Below, one piece after another: positions 1 through 9,420 of a DNA stretch of 64,000 nucleotides; the stretch's first letter is position 1, and each line of letters opens with the position of its first letter. The DNA comes from Adiantum capillus-veneris. Its lineage: Eukaryota; Streptophyta; Polypodiopsida; Polypodiales; Pteridaceae. The notes beneath the pieces are model-generated. The model saw only the letters and a list, made by a program, of their open reading frames with translations. It had not been told where the DNA came from and ran no database searches. Made by a program: the position numbers and the translations under genes. The stretch covers positions 127,385,182 to 127,449,181 of the forward strand of contig CM043967.1 in NCBI GenBank assembly GCA_014529385.2, read 5' to 3'.

Positions 1-651
1 CCTCTTCAATGCTACGAGTGTGGTGGACCACATCGAGTAGCGGAGTGCCCTATTAGGCTGCAAAAGAATGCTGCACAGATGCAAATGAATCAAGGGAGCA
101 CGTCTGCAATGCCAATACTCACATGTAATCGTTGTGGCATAGATCACTTGATTGCCCAATGCCCCTATAACCCAAATGCACCTAAAATCACACCCCTAAA
201 TTTGGTCGAAATTGCTAGTGTGACATCGCCAATACCACCCGTCGCACCCGCTTATGCGATTACACGGTCCATGCTTCAAGGGCCAGGACATATCCTCGAA
301 GAGAGAGATACCGCGTCAGTTATCCAAGCAAAGAAAAAGAAGACACGAAGGAAGAAGTCGCAGAATACGGAAAATTCAAAGCCAAGTTCCAAAACAAACA
401 TAGGAACAGGAGATGACCCCGTGTATATGAATGACCTCGAGGATGATTCAGATTCAGTCGAGACAATGGAGACTAGAACCAATACCACAAAGGGAAAGAC
501 CGACAAAGAAAACCGTAACATGGAACCAAATGAAAACCGAATAAGAGAAAACCATAAAGAGCCTCTGAAAACACCACAAGTGTTTCCAAATCGCAGGGGC
601 AAAAAGGGAAGAATCGTAAAAAGAAGATTGGGACGTACCCAAACCCAGTAG
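1..651 (+). CDS. Element A gag C-terminus with two zinc knuckles (5' partial)
   Basis: The frame is open from base 1. A first knuckle, CYECGGPHRVAEC, lies at about 19-57 and a second, CNRCGIDHLIAQC, at about 124-162. Both are CX2CX3HX4C, one residue shorter between C and H than the common CX2CX4HX4C retroviral form; elements F and G have the same spacing, so it is a family trait. A lysine-rich, then acidic tail follows and ends at a TAG. Nucleocapsid knuckles bind element RNA during packaging (family knowledge). The protease frame begins at once in another frame, which could be programmed frameshifting or decay; I cannot tell which. Confidence 0.75.
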   Translation, partial: PLQCYECGGPHRVAECPIRLQKNAAQMQMNQGSTSAMPILTCNRCGIDHLIAQCPYNPNAPKITPLNLVEIASVTSPIPPVAPAYAITRSMLQGPGHILEERDTASVIQAKKKKTRRKKSQNTENSKPSSKTNIGTGDDPVYMNDLEDDSDSVETMETRTNTTKGKTDKENRNMEPNENRIRENHKEPLKTPQVFPNRRGKKGRIVKRRLGRTQTQ

Positions 652-665
652 ACGAGATTGAGCAG

Positions 666-3600
666 GTGAAACATCTAAGAGTTTTAGTGGAGGAGACTCA
701 AAGGAAACTAGAACCAGAACCCATGCAGGTCAAAATTCATGATACAGTGTTTCCCACGCAAGTTCATCCACCCCACATGAACCATAGACCGTTAGCCATA
801 TCTAGTATCATCCAAGAAGGGAGTGAGGACAGGACATCAGAAAGTGAGCATACACCCTTCTTGTTGGAAAGGATGTTTAACGAAGGAATACCTGATCCCA
901 TTGAGGAATATGAGATTCCATCCTCACCAGTTCCTAGTCAAGGACCTACACCCTGCAAAACGCCAATGAATGTTGCCAAACTAGTGGACATCATGTCTTC
1001 TGAGGTCCGAACCACGATCATAGCAAAGCTGTATGGAGATCCTGAGTTATTCCTTGCACTTCGAGCATTCCTCAACGGAGAGCTACGAACGGGATTACCG
1101 CAGTTTGCGCAACCAAATAGGCCTGACTCGATTATGATTGATGAGGAAAATCATGTGCAATCACTTGACTTAGATGGACACGAGTCTGTGATCGAGGTAC
1201 CCATTAACGAATTAGGGCAGTATTTTGAAGGCGACGAGTCTAATGCGACCCTACCCATCACTACCAAGGGATTAACTATAAAGGGAATTCTTGATGGTGG
1301 TGCGGGAGTTAGCATCGTTACAAAAGATTGTTGGGAATCCATGGGAAAACCCCGCCTCAGTGTTACTAACATTGTGGTAAAGATGGCAAATGGTACCATA
1401 GCCAAACCTATGGGGATGCTCAAGGATCTTAAGATCAAAGTTCTAGGACACAAGGTACGACATATGTTCATTGTAATGGATTTCTCTAAACACCTTATGT
1501 CATATGAAATGATTTTAGGACGACCATTCATGAGGGAAGCACAAATGGTTCACGATTGGTCTAAAAATCATGTCTATTTGCAATTCCAAGACTCTGTCCT
1601 TAGAGTGGATTTGGTGACTGGTAAGGTACACCCCTTAGGGAGTAAAACCATTATTGATCATCGCTCTGACACCACAGTTCACTCGGCCCCACTACAATAT
1701 TGTTACACTTGTAAGAAGGATACAGACATTGGCCAAGATTCTCCTTATATGGATAGCCTACCTGGGATGACTGAGCCGGACAATGTGGATTGGGTACACC
1801 TAGCTGCAACCATAGATACCTGGGGAAATAGAGGAACCACTTGGGTCACACCAGAGGGGGAAGAGGTACCACAAATTGCACCTCTGAACATGATAAGTTC
1901 CATACATGCATCTTCTAAGGGCAAGGCAATTGTGGACCAATCTGACAGTGACACCGATAGCTCAATAGAAGACTTTGACCAACACGACTTGGACACTGAC
2001 TCCCATAGTGAAACGGATTCTGAATCTCATGAATTAGAGAGTGGAGCAAGTTCAGAGTCAAAACATTCGGAAGGACCGAGCACATCAACCGATGATAGCT
2101 CCTCCGAGAGTGAAGAGGACACCAACGAGGACTCCTTTAGTGAGCCAGATCTAAATGCAAATCAAAAGCAGGTCTCAAATAAGAAAAAGAAAAACCTTAA
2201 GAGGCGTCGATATCGAGCCAATGTACGTACTAGGATAAACAAGAAGAGATCCTCAGCAGAATGGCTCAGTTATATAGGAGCATGTGATGCTCATCGAAAA
2301 TTGGTAGACAATTGGGGTGAATATCTCCAAAATGTTATGTGGTGTAGACCACGACCCCATGACATAGCCCAATTAGAGATCATAGACAAGCCAAAGTTGA
2401 GCCGCACTGCAAGGAAGCGTCAAAACCAAGAGTTAGCTCGACAACACAAGAAAGCAGAAATGGAAGCACAAACCAACGCACAACCAGAATCCACAGACTT
2501 GCATCCTGCACCAGAACATTTCAAATCTTACACCACAGGGGAAGCAAAGGTTGTGTACACAAAAGCCCAAAGAATACCTATCGATGGGAATAATGGAATC
2601 TATGATGGTCCGGCAATAATTAAAGAAATAGAATTAGCTGACCCCGGTGAAGAATCAAAACCTGTTTTTATTGCCCAAGACCTCACAGAAGTTGAAGAGG
2701 CGGTCCTCAAAGAGCTTCTCAAGGAATTCAAGGACGTATTCGCTTGGACATACCATGATATGAAAGGTGTTCCGCCTTCTGTGGTCCAACATACAATCCC
2801 TATGATTAGCACTGCGAAGCCCGTACAACAAAGACCCTACCCGATGAATCCTAAGTACGCAAAGATCATTCAAGAAGAACTAGAAAAGCTTATCAAATGT
2901 GGGTTCATATATCCTATTGAACACTCTGAATGGGTGTCGCCAATAGTTATCGTGCCAAAAAAGAATGGGAAACTCAGGGTGTGCGTGGACCTCAAAAAAG
3001 TTAATGCAGCTACTAGAAGAGACCATTACCCCCTACCATATTCCGAACATGTACTCGAAAGAGTTGCAGGCAAGGAAGCTTATAGCTTTCTAGATGGGTA
3101 CTCAGGCTACAACCAAATCACGATAGCGCTAGAGGACCAAGCTAAAACTGCCTTCATCACAGAATTTGGCGTGTTTGCATTTCGTGTGATGGCTTTTGGC
3201 TTAACAAATGCCCCTGCTACATTCCAACGATTAATAAACACTGCTTTTAAAGAATATTTGAGAGAGTTTTGTGAAGCTTTCTTAGACGACCTTTGTGTTT
3301 ACTCTTCTTGGAAAGAACATCTATCATATTTGCGGAAGGTGTTTGAAAAATGTAGGTTATATCGTATCTCATTGAACCCGTTCAAATGCCAATTTTGGGT
3401 CAAGCATGGAGTTATTTTAGGGCATATAGTATCCAAGAATGGTATCTCAACCGATGAGAGCAAAATTAAAGTGATTCTAGAGTTACCACCACCAACCAAT
3501 TACAAGGGAGTTCAAAGGTTCATGGGACACGTGGGTTATTATCGACGGTTTATTTTATTTTTCGCTGAGATAGCACGTCCTTTGTACAAGCTTCTCATTG

Positions 3601-4013
3601 AATTTAAATGGACTGAAGAGTGTGACCAGGCCTATGAACAATTGAAGAAAACACTAGCAAGTGCTCCGATTTTAAGGACACCTAACTGGGATGTCATTTT
3701 CCATGTGCATATTGATGCATCAAACTTTGCTATTGGGTGTGTTCTCACTCAACCAGGAGAACATAAATTGGACTATCCCATTAGCTTTGCAAGCCGTCAA
3801 TTGAACGATGCTGAAAGGAACTACACCACTACAGAGCGAGAAGGTTTGGCAATGGTTTATGCAGTAAAGAAATTTCGCTACTACCTTCTGGCAAACAAGT
3901 TTGTATTTTATGTGGATCATCAAGCGTTGCTGTATCTGGTAAACAAGCCATGCTCCACAGGAAGAATCACACGATGGTTGTTAATTCTTCTGGAGTTTGA
4001 TTTCACGATTTAG
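666..4013 (+). CDS. Element A protease-reverse transcriptase-RNase H
   Basis: About 1115 codons. The first codon is GTG, so the start is only the edge of the open frame. A retropepsin-like domain shows DGGA at residues 210-213 and ILGRPFM near 283-289; glycine replaces the usual T/S after the catalytic Asp. An acidic Ser/Asp/Glu-rich linker follows (about 415-500), then a basic stretch. RT starts near residue 690, with the catalytic box FLDD at about 872-875 in place of YxDD, and NAPATFQR upstream of it. RNase H follows, with HIDAS (Asp about 1017), TTTERE and the DHQAL motif. A TAG at 4011-4013 cuts it off just before the connection to integrase. RT copies the RNA and RNase H removes it. Confidence 0.85.
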   Translation: MKHLRVLVEETQRKLEPEPMQVKIHDTVFPTQVHPPHMNHRPLAISSIIQEGSEDRTSESEHTPFLLERMFNEGIPDPIEEYEIPSSPVPSQGPTPCKTPMNVAKLVDIMSSEVRTTIIAKLYGDPELFLALRAFLNGELRTGLPQFAQPNRPDSIMIDEENHVQSLDLDGHESVIEVPINELGQYFEGDESNATLPITTKGLTIKGILDGGAGVSIVTKDCWESMGKPRLSVTNIVVKMANGTIAKPMGMLKDLKIKVLGHKVRHMFIVMDFSKHLMSYEMILGRPFMREAQMVHDWSKNHVYLQFQDSVLRVDLVTGKVHPLGSKTIIDHRSDTTVHSAPLQYCYTCKKDTDIGQDSPYMDSLPGMTEPDNVDWVHLAATIDTWGNRGTTWVTPEGEEVPQIAPLNMISSIHASSKGKAIVDQSDSDTDSSIEDFDQHDLDTDSHSETDSESHELESGASSESKHSEGPSTSTDDSSSESEEDTNEDSFSEPDLNANQKQVSNKKKKNLKRRRYRANVRTRINKKRSSAEWLSYIGACDAHRKLVDNWGEYLQNVMWCRPRPHDIAQLEIIDKPKLSRTARKRQNQELARQHKKAEMEAQTNAQPESTDLHPAPEHFKSYTTGEAKVVYTKAQRIPIDGNNGIYDGPAIIKEIELADPGEESKPVFIAQDLTEVEEAVLKELLKEFKDVFAWTYHDMKGVPPSVVQHTIPMISTAKPVQQRPYPMNPKYAKIIQEELEKLIKCGFIYPIEHSEWVSPIVIVPKKNGKLRVCVDLKKVNAATRRDHYPLPYSEHVLERVAGKEAYSFLDGYSGYNQITIALEDQAKTAFITEFGVFAFRVMAFGLTNAPATFQRLINTAFKEYLREFCEAFLDDLCVYSSWKEHLSYLRKVFEKCRLYRISLNPFKCQFWVKHGVILGHIVSKNGISTDESKIKVILELPPPTNYKGVQRFMGHVGYYRRFILFFAEIARPLYKLLIEFKWTEECDQAYEQLKKTLASAPILRTPNWDVIFHVHIDASNFAIGCVLTQPGEHKLDYPISFASRQLNDAERNYTTTEREGLAMVYAVKKFRYYLLANKFVFYVDHQALLYLVNKPCSTGRITRWLLILLEFDFTI

Positions 4014-4420
4014 TGAGACCCGGTAAAAGGCACGTCATGGCTGATCATTTGTCTCGCATACCCAATGGTGAAGCCCCTACAGGAGTTGATGATGAATTAC
4101 CCGATACTTCCCTATTCATAGTTGAGACTATGCCTGAATGGAGTGAGAACATTGTTAACTTTTTAGTTAATGGTTTTCCACCCAAGGAACTTCGTAAGGA
4201 TATCGCTCGAAGGCTAGTAAAAGAATGTGAACCCTATTGTTTGATTGCCGGAACCCTGTATAGATTAGGCAAGGACGATATTCTTAGGCGTTGTGCCCGC
4301 GAGGATGAATATTTGTATATCTTGCAAGAAGCACATATGGGCATAGCAGGAGGACATTTTTCAGGGGACCTAACTGCTAGAAAGGTGCTGCAATCAGGCT
4401 ATTGGTGCCCTGACTGCTAG
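4013..4420 (+). pseudogene. Element A RNase H tail and start of integrase H2C2 finger
   Basis: This frame continues the RNase H tail (ADHLSRIPN) and the linker into the integrase N-terminal finger (EAHMGIAGGHFSG), then stops early at CPDC. The break is caused by a 40-bp tandem duplication (4373-4447), which adds a non-multiple of three. The same finger sequence restarts in the next frame at 4425. The pol polyprotein is therefore split three ways: the TAG at 4011, the duplication here, and the gag/protease frame change. The piece itself makes no complete domain. Confidence 0.75.
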
Positions 4421-4447
4421 AAAGGTGCTGCAATCAGGCTATTGGTG
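4373..4447 (+). repeat. 40-bp tandem duplication inside pol
   Basis: The 35 bases at 4373-4407 recur without mismatch at 4413-4447, a period of 40. The first copy ends one reading frame and the second copy begins the next. The perfect identity suggests a recent slippage or repair event. Confidence 0.9.
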
Positions 4448-6746
4448 GCCAACTTTATTTAAGGATGCATCACTTTTTACAAAAGGGTGTGATGAGTGCC
4501 AACGTTACAAGACCACACAGCGCAAGGACAGAATGCCCTTACATCCTATTAAAGTAACCCAACCATTTGAAAAATGGGGCTTAGACTTTGTAGGTCCAAT
4601 TAGTCCCGCAGCTCGCAACACTCAATCTCGATATATTCTAGTTGCTACGGACTATGTAACAAAGTGGGCTGAAGCTAAGGCTTCACAAAAAGCTGACGCG
4701 AGGACAACAGCTAAGTTTCTTTTTGAGAACATTATCACAAGATTTGGTTGCCCTTTTGAAATTGTTAGTGATAATGGTACCCATTTTATAAATGAGGTAA
4801 TAAGAGAGCTTACCACGACCTTTATGATATCCCACCATAAGTCTACACCTTATTACCCGCAAGCTAATGGACAAGCCGAGAGCACCAACAAGACTCTAAT
4901 CTCTATTTTAACCAAGACGGTAGAAGCTCATCGCACTGATTGGGATTTGAAGTTGACATCTGCTCTATGGGCTTATTGTACTGTTTATAAAGTGGCTATT
5001 AATTGTACGCCATTCAAAATGGTATACGGCCAAGAAGCGGTTATGCCTTGGGAGTTTGTCATTCCTAGTCTTAGGGTAGCTTCGCAAGAAGGATGGAATG
5101 GTAACCCCTTAACCGAGCGTTTGTTTATCTTAGAAAAACTAGACGAAGAGAGACAGTTGGCTGTGCAAAATGCTCTTGTGGAAAAGGATAGGAGAAAGAA
5201 GTGGTTTGATCGCCATGTGAAGGATAAGGACATCAAAGTTGGTGATAAAGTCCTTATGTATGGAGTACGTAAAGAGAAGAAAAAGTTGAAATATGCTGGT
5301 AAAGGACCATATAGAGTATGTGAAATTACCCCACAAGGTACCCTTCGTGTGGAAACTCTTGATGGAGTTGAAACCATTGGATTCCTCAATAGGAGTAAAT
5401 TCAAAAGATATTATGATCCTTTAAGCCAAGAAGAACTACGGGCCATTCATCAAAAAAAGGCCGCCAAAGCACAAACCGAGTTAAACAAGATACAAGCTCA
5501 AGCTGAGGCTAAGGAGCGACAACAACGTATAAGACAAAAACGAGAGGCTAACCTTGGGGTCACAAATGCATTCCACGTGGAAATCGAAGAGGATGGGTTG
5601 GACTCTGACACACCTCTACGATACCCCATTGAGTTAAATAGTGCCTATGGAAAAGTGCTATATAACGCCTTATTGGACACGGGTGCTAAATACAATCTGC
5701 TATCCTATGGGGTGTGGTGTCAGTTAGGGAAGCCACCTCTATCTGAGAGTATTATCCAAGTCAAGGGTGTCAACAAGAAAAAAACTACGGTTTTTGGAAT
5801 CTGGCACACTTCTGTCAGTTATGACAATGGGGTTGTAGCTCAAGACTTTTTGGTCATGCCTACTGGAACTATGGAGGGTAATATAAACCTAGGCCGCACG
5901 TGGATGATAGCCACCAAATGCACTATTGATTGGGGGACTGGGAGTGTTACAACGCAAAAACCAACTCTTAGCCCTACCACTAAAGCCATAGTCCCTGAGA
6001 TATTGCCCAAGGAAATAAAACCCAAGACATTGCATGTCCAAGAGGTTGAACCATACGTCCCCATAGCCCAACTCTCTAGAGCTTCAACTGATGTAGTTGA
6101 AAGAAAGCTTGAGACACACAAGAACCATCCTAATATAACAGAGAAAACATACAAGTGGGTCCCTAAAACCTCTGTAGTGAGCATGGTTGATGCAAAAAAA
6201 CAGAAACCTAGTAAGAACCGTACCACTCACTCCAAGAAATGTAAAGAAACGTTGCGTTGGATTCCTAAACGACTATTGGAGTCCCAAGGATACTATGAAG
6301 GAAATGATCAAATCTGGGTGCCCAAACGTAAAGTGTACTCTTACCTGTCACCTGGCCCATGTAAACCCAATCCCGTGGCTCCGAAACAAATTGAAAATCG
6401 CGGAAAGGAAAAAATCATGGAATGTTACACACCCGTTCTAGAGCTAGTTTGGGTACCAAAGAAAGAACGATTTGTTCCACCTAGCTCAGGAACAGGGAAA
6501 TCAAATGAAGCTTCTTGCTCTTCATGTAGTTCCTATACGCAAATAGAAGCTTCGACACAACCTCCACCTACCACTGTACATATCCATCCAAGCACGAAAG
6601 AGTTTGCACCTTCCGGGGTAAGTTCACCACCTACAACAACGTTGCAAATAAAATCATGGGAGAGTACCTTACCACCCTTGCAACTAGATGAAACGCATAG
6701 GGCGGTCGAAAACTATTGGTTAAAATCCTCACCTATTACCAACTAG
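4425..6746 (+). CDS. Element A integrase with long C-terminal extension and second retropepsin-like domain
   Basis: The frame opens inside the H2C2 finger (CDECQR keeps the CxxC). The DDE core is complete: Asp54 in LDFVGP, Asp116 in SDNGT and Glu152 in QAEST, with 35 residues between the last two. A basic C-terminal domain with KxGDKVL and GPYRV follows to about residue 335. A further 440 residues are unusual: a second aspartic-protease-like domain, with LLDTGA at 416-421 and NLGRTW at 488-493 (spacing like the canonical protease), then four W[VI]PK motifs at residues 578, 612, 631 and 676 in a Pro/Ser/Lys-rich tail. Integrase inserts the cDNA; the tail's role is unknown. Confidence 0.8.
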   Translation: MLQSGYWWPTLFKDASLFTKGCDECQRYKTTQRKDRMPLHPIKVTQPFEKWGLDFVGPISPAARNTQSRYILVATDYVTKWAEAKASQKADARTTAKFLFENIITRFGCPFEIVSDNGTHFINEVIRELTTTFMISHHKSTPYYPQANGQAESTNKTLISILTKTVEAHRTDWDLKLTSALWAYCTVYKVAINCTPFKMVYGQEAVMPWEFVIPSLRVASQEGWNGNPLTERLFILEKLDEERQLAVQNALVEKDRRKKWFDRHVKDKDIKVGDKVLMYGVRKEKKKLKYAGKGPYRVCEITPQGTLRVETLDGVETIGFLNRSKFKRYYDPLSQEELRAIHQKKAAKAQTELNKIQAQAEAKERQQRIRQKREANLGVTNAFHVEIEEDGLDSDTPLRYPIELNSAYGKVLYNALLDTGAKYNLLSYGVWCQLGKPPLSESIIQVKGVNKKKTTVFGIWHTSVSYDNGVVAQDFLVMPTGTMEGNINLGRTWMIATKCTIDWGTGSVTTQKPTLSPTTKAIVPEILPKEIKPKTLHVQEVEPYVPIAQLSRASTDVVERKLETHKNHPNITEKTYKWVPKTSVVSMVDAKKQKPSKNRTTHSKKCKETLRWIPKRLLESQGYYEGNDQIWVPKRKVYSYLSPGPCKPNPVAPKQIENRGKEKIMECYTPVLELVWVPKKERFVPPSSGTGKSNEASCSSCSSYTQIEASTQPPPTTVHIHPSTKEFAPSGVSSPPTTTLQIKSWESTLPPLQLDETHRAVENYWLKSSPITN

Positions 6747-6798
6747 AACAATTGGTTTCAAAGGGTGACAAGCTCATTTCAAACGGTATGATCTACCC

Positions 6799-7073
6799 AA
6801 GGAAGGGGGGAGTGTTTGTTGACAGTCATCATTCATTTGTTTCCCTCTCAACCTTTTTCCCTGACCTCTCAATCTCCGATCTTAGGGAATGTATATATAT
6901 AGCCTTATACTCACAAAAAAACAAAAATAGTAAAGAGCAAGAGCGCCTAGCAATGAGAGAGCACCCTATCAGATCTTACATATAAGTCCAAATTCACCGT
7001 GTCAATTCAAGCAACACACAAAAACAACTCTTATGTTTTAAAGGCCTAACCAAATCTATCTGTCTTGTCAGAA
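6799..7073 (+). promoter_or_regulatory. Second polypurine tract and TATA-box promoter-like region
   Basis: A purine run, AAGGAAGGGGGGAG, at 6799-6812 is followed by TGTTTGTTGAC, then a TATA box (GTATATATATAGCC, 6891-6904) and an A-rich leader up to the ATG at 7074. The run closely resembles the real 3' tract at 8827-8838. It may be a central-type purine tract with an internal promoter, or the start of a 3' LTR of a separate copy. No second LTR copy is in the window to decide. Confidence 0.45.
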
Positions 7074-7496
7074 ATGGCTACTTCACCAGAGGCATGCACT
7101 TCTATTTTTGATGAAAGGTACCCCTTGTCTTTTCAACAAGTGTTCTACGTATGCTACCCTATACTTTCTTGCGAATGGGATTTGATAGAGAGCCTTGCAT
7201 GTGAGAGAAATTTTGAGGAGTTAGAATGGCTGATACGTCTATGGCTAACTAGTGATCCCTACCCAGTAGCGAATGTGTCTCCAATGGCACATGCTTATTC
7301 TTTTGCACAAGATGAGTATCCACGCATCACGAGGTTCTTGATTAGCATGCTTGCACAAGAGGATGATGAAGAGGAACTAATAGAGACCGAGGAAGACTAT
7401 GGCCTCACGGACAACGATTTTATTTATCTAGATGATGAGGATAGAGGCCTAGCCTTAGGGTGGCCACCCGGTTTATATAATATCCTCTTTCCTTGA
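7074..7496 (+). CDS. Small acidic ORF downstream of element A pol, function unknown
   Basis: An ATG at 7074 opens 140 codons. The N-terminal half is mixed hydrophobic (SFQQVFYVCYPILSC, LEWLIRLWL); the C-terminal half is strongly acidic (DDEEELIETEED, YLDDEDRG) and ends in GWPPGLYNILFP. There is no signal peptide, no clear membrane span and no retroviral envelope motif. It lies 173 bases after a TATA box and between the two purine tracts, the place where Athila-like elements carry an envelope-like or accessory ORF. I do not recognise the protein. It may be an accessory ORF on its own transcript; chance remains possible, though an intact 140-codon frame in a decayed element is notable. Confidence 0.5.
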   Translation: MATSPEACTSIFDERYPLSFQQVFYVCYPILSCEWDLIESLACERNFEELEWLIRLWLTSDPYPVANVSPMAHAYSFAQDEYPRITRFLISMLAQEDDEEELIETEEDYGLTDNDFIYLDDEDRGLALGWPPGLYNILFP

Positions 7497-8826
7497 TTCT
7501 AAAAGGGGTGACAGATAGGTAGGTTAGGGGTCTAGATTGTGTTTTGAGTTTGTTTTTTAGGAGTTTTAATTTTTCCCACTGATGTGCCTCCTGGAGGTAT
7601 TCCTTTTGTTTCCTAGTGTGTACAGGAGTGTGTTGCTATTGATAGGATTTGGACCTTCATGGAACCTTCAAATCAAGCACGACCATCAACACAAACAGGT
7701 GTTTCTTGTCCATTAGCATTGCCGTTATCTTTTTGCATCTATGATTGTCTGCTTTGATTGTGATTGGTAGCATAATATTCAGCGCATTGGCTTAGTATCA
7801 AACATTTAATTCAATGTAATGTTTTGTCATAATCACTTGTCTAGGTTTAAAAATCAAGCAGTCCGACTAAGCTAGTTTGACCAAGCTAGGTATTAGAAAT
7901 CTTCTCTTAATACCATGGGGAATGCCTTCCTAATAAACAATGGTTACTTAGGTTCTTAATCCGATTTAGGCAGCATTGTATGAAATGTACTAGGGCTTTC
8001 TAGTGGGCTTAACCCTATTGACCTTTAGTTTAAGTATTATAAAGGGAGTTTACTAATGTGATGAGCCTGGGGAGGGTAACAGTGTTATATGACCCCCCAA
8101 AGTTACAAAATTTAAATGCTGAAAATGAACAAGCAAAAATCAAAGTGCCACAATGTAAAATTTTAAGCTGGAAGAGAAATCCCTGCTTAAATTGGTACTT
8201 CACTCACATGTATCGCCTATGGTACTAGAGCCCTAGAGGTTCCCAGTGTGGGCGCTTTTCCTTGAAAAGCAAAAAACCCAAGGCATACAAAATAAGCACC
8301 CACTTCATAATTGAATCAATGTGAAAAGACTTTGGGGGTCAAAGAAAAAGTAATCAGTCAGGCGATGATTTCATGAGAAATTCCTTTTATAGTAGCTTAA
8401 CTACAAGGTTTTCTAGATATAGCCTCTAGTCAGCCCTCGAACATGAATACTTGGCTCTCGCGATTAAACAACTTAATTGACCACAGAAAATTAAGAAGCT
8501 TACCCATGGTATTAATATTCGATCTCTACTACCTTTCGACCGTCAAATTAGCGACCCCAGACTTGTTTAATTTTCTACCTTTACATCTGTTTATGCATTT
8601 GATTACATTGCAATTTAATGTTCATTGCTATCAAATTGTTTGAAATTCTTTGACCAACCAATGTGTCTACCTAAAACTGCATATGCTTTTTAAGAGAATG
8701 CAATTACTGTGCCAATGTTGTTTGATTTTGCAGTGATTGAAGAAGGCTAAGGACATTCATCTCAAATGCTCTTCCACCTTGACGACCCAGCTTCAACTTA
8801 ATAGCTTCCGAGGACGGAATCTACAT
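7497..8826 (+). other. Non-coding 3' region of element A, possible intron
   Basis: There is no supportable coding frame. A donor-like CAG|GTGTTT at 7697-7704 and an acceptor-like TTTTGCAG at 8726-8733 preceded by a T-rich run could bound an intron of about 1.03 kb in a transcript from the upstream promoter. The last 90 bases resemble the usual sequence before a gypsy purine tract. Weak evidence from consensus only. Confidence 0.3.
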
Positions 8827-8840
8827 CAGGAAGGGGGGCA

Positions 8841-9125
8841 TGTTAACCCTCACGGCACACGGACACCCTATGATCTATAAACGTTGTATTATTTAGAGTC
8901 AGGTACCGGGCTTGTCGGACCAATAGGGAAAGGTAGAGTGATCGCCGATGAGAGGCGCACTCTAACTGGGACATTCAAGGGATTAGTTGGCTAAGCATGG
9001 GCGCCCAAGTGTGAATGGGGTGAGCTCCTATAAAAGCCAACTAAACCTAATTTTTACTCATTCTCTCATTTGTGCAATAGAAGAGTGCTCTTGCTCCATC
9101 TCCATCTTCTTCTTCTTCACCTCCT

Positions 9126-9157
<32 letters not shown>

Positions 9158-9420
9158 GGAGAGTGTGTGTGCGATCGAGCATTACGAAGGCACGACGGCG
9201 GCGAAGCGGTTGAGCGTTGCACGACTGTAGCTTCTTCTTCATCGCGGCGAGGAATCCACCATGAAGGCGAGCGTAGAGCGGTGAGTGACACACCCTTTGT
9301 TTCCTTGAGCTTGCTAGTTTAGGCTTGTTGTGTGCTTGGAGCCGTTTGTGGCTCACACACGGTGTATTGGCAAGTCCCTTGCTTCGATAGTGCGGCAAGG
9401 AGCGCACAGTAGCTCTGACA
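8841..9420 (+). repeat. 3' LTR of element A
   Basis: It starts TGTTAACCC directly after the purine tract CAGGAAGGGGGG (8827-8838) and ends TCTGACA at 9420, a TG...CA pair. A TATA box, CTATAAAAGCC, lies at 9028-9038, with a GT/GA microsatellite at about 9127-9171 in the presumed transcribed part. At 9421 the sequence becomes the minus-strand RNase H coding frame of element B, which fixes the end. The LTR is 580 bp. No 5' partner is in the window. Confidence 0.65.

Larger units (their letters stand above)
1..9420 (+). mobile_element. Element A: Ty3/gypsy retrotransposon, 5' end outside window
   Basis: The order is zinc knuckles, protease, RT, RNase H, H2C2 finger, integrase, extra C-terminal region, small ORF, polypurine tract (8827-8838) and 3' LTR (8841-9420). 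That order is Ty3/gypsy. Protein similarity to elements F and G further on, which carry a tRNA-Asp-type primer site as in Athila, suggests an Athila-like lineage (inference). The element ends where the minus-strand reading frame of element B begins at 9421, so A appears to have inserted into B; the target repeat cannot be checked because the 5' LTR is outside the window. A second purine tract at 6799-6812 leaves open the alternative that two elements abut between 6.8 and 8.8 kb. Confidence 0.75.

Noticed and set aside
276-674. Minus-strand frame of 132 codons opposite gag/protease start
   Set aside because: Antisense shadow of a plus-strand coding region with known motifs; no domain of its own.
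9058-9407. Overlapping frames in the LTR of element A
   Set aside because: Caused by GT/GA microsatellite and GC-rich leader; no homology and both strands open equally.
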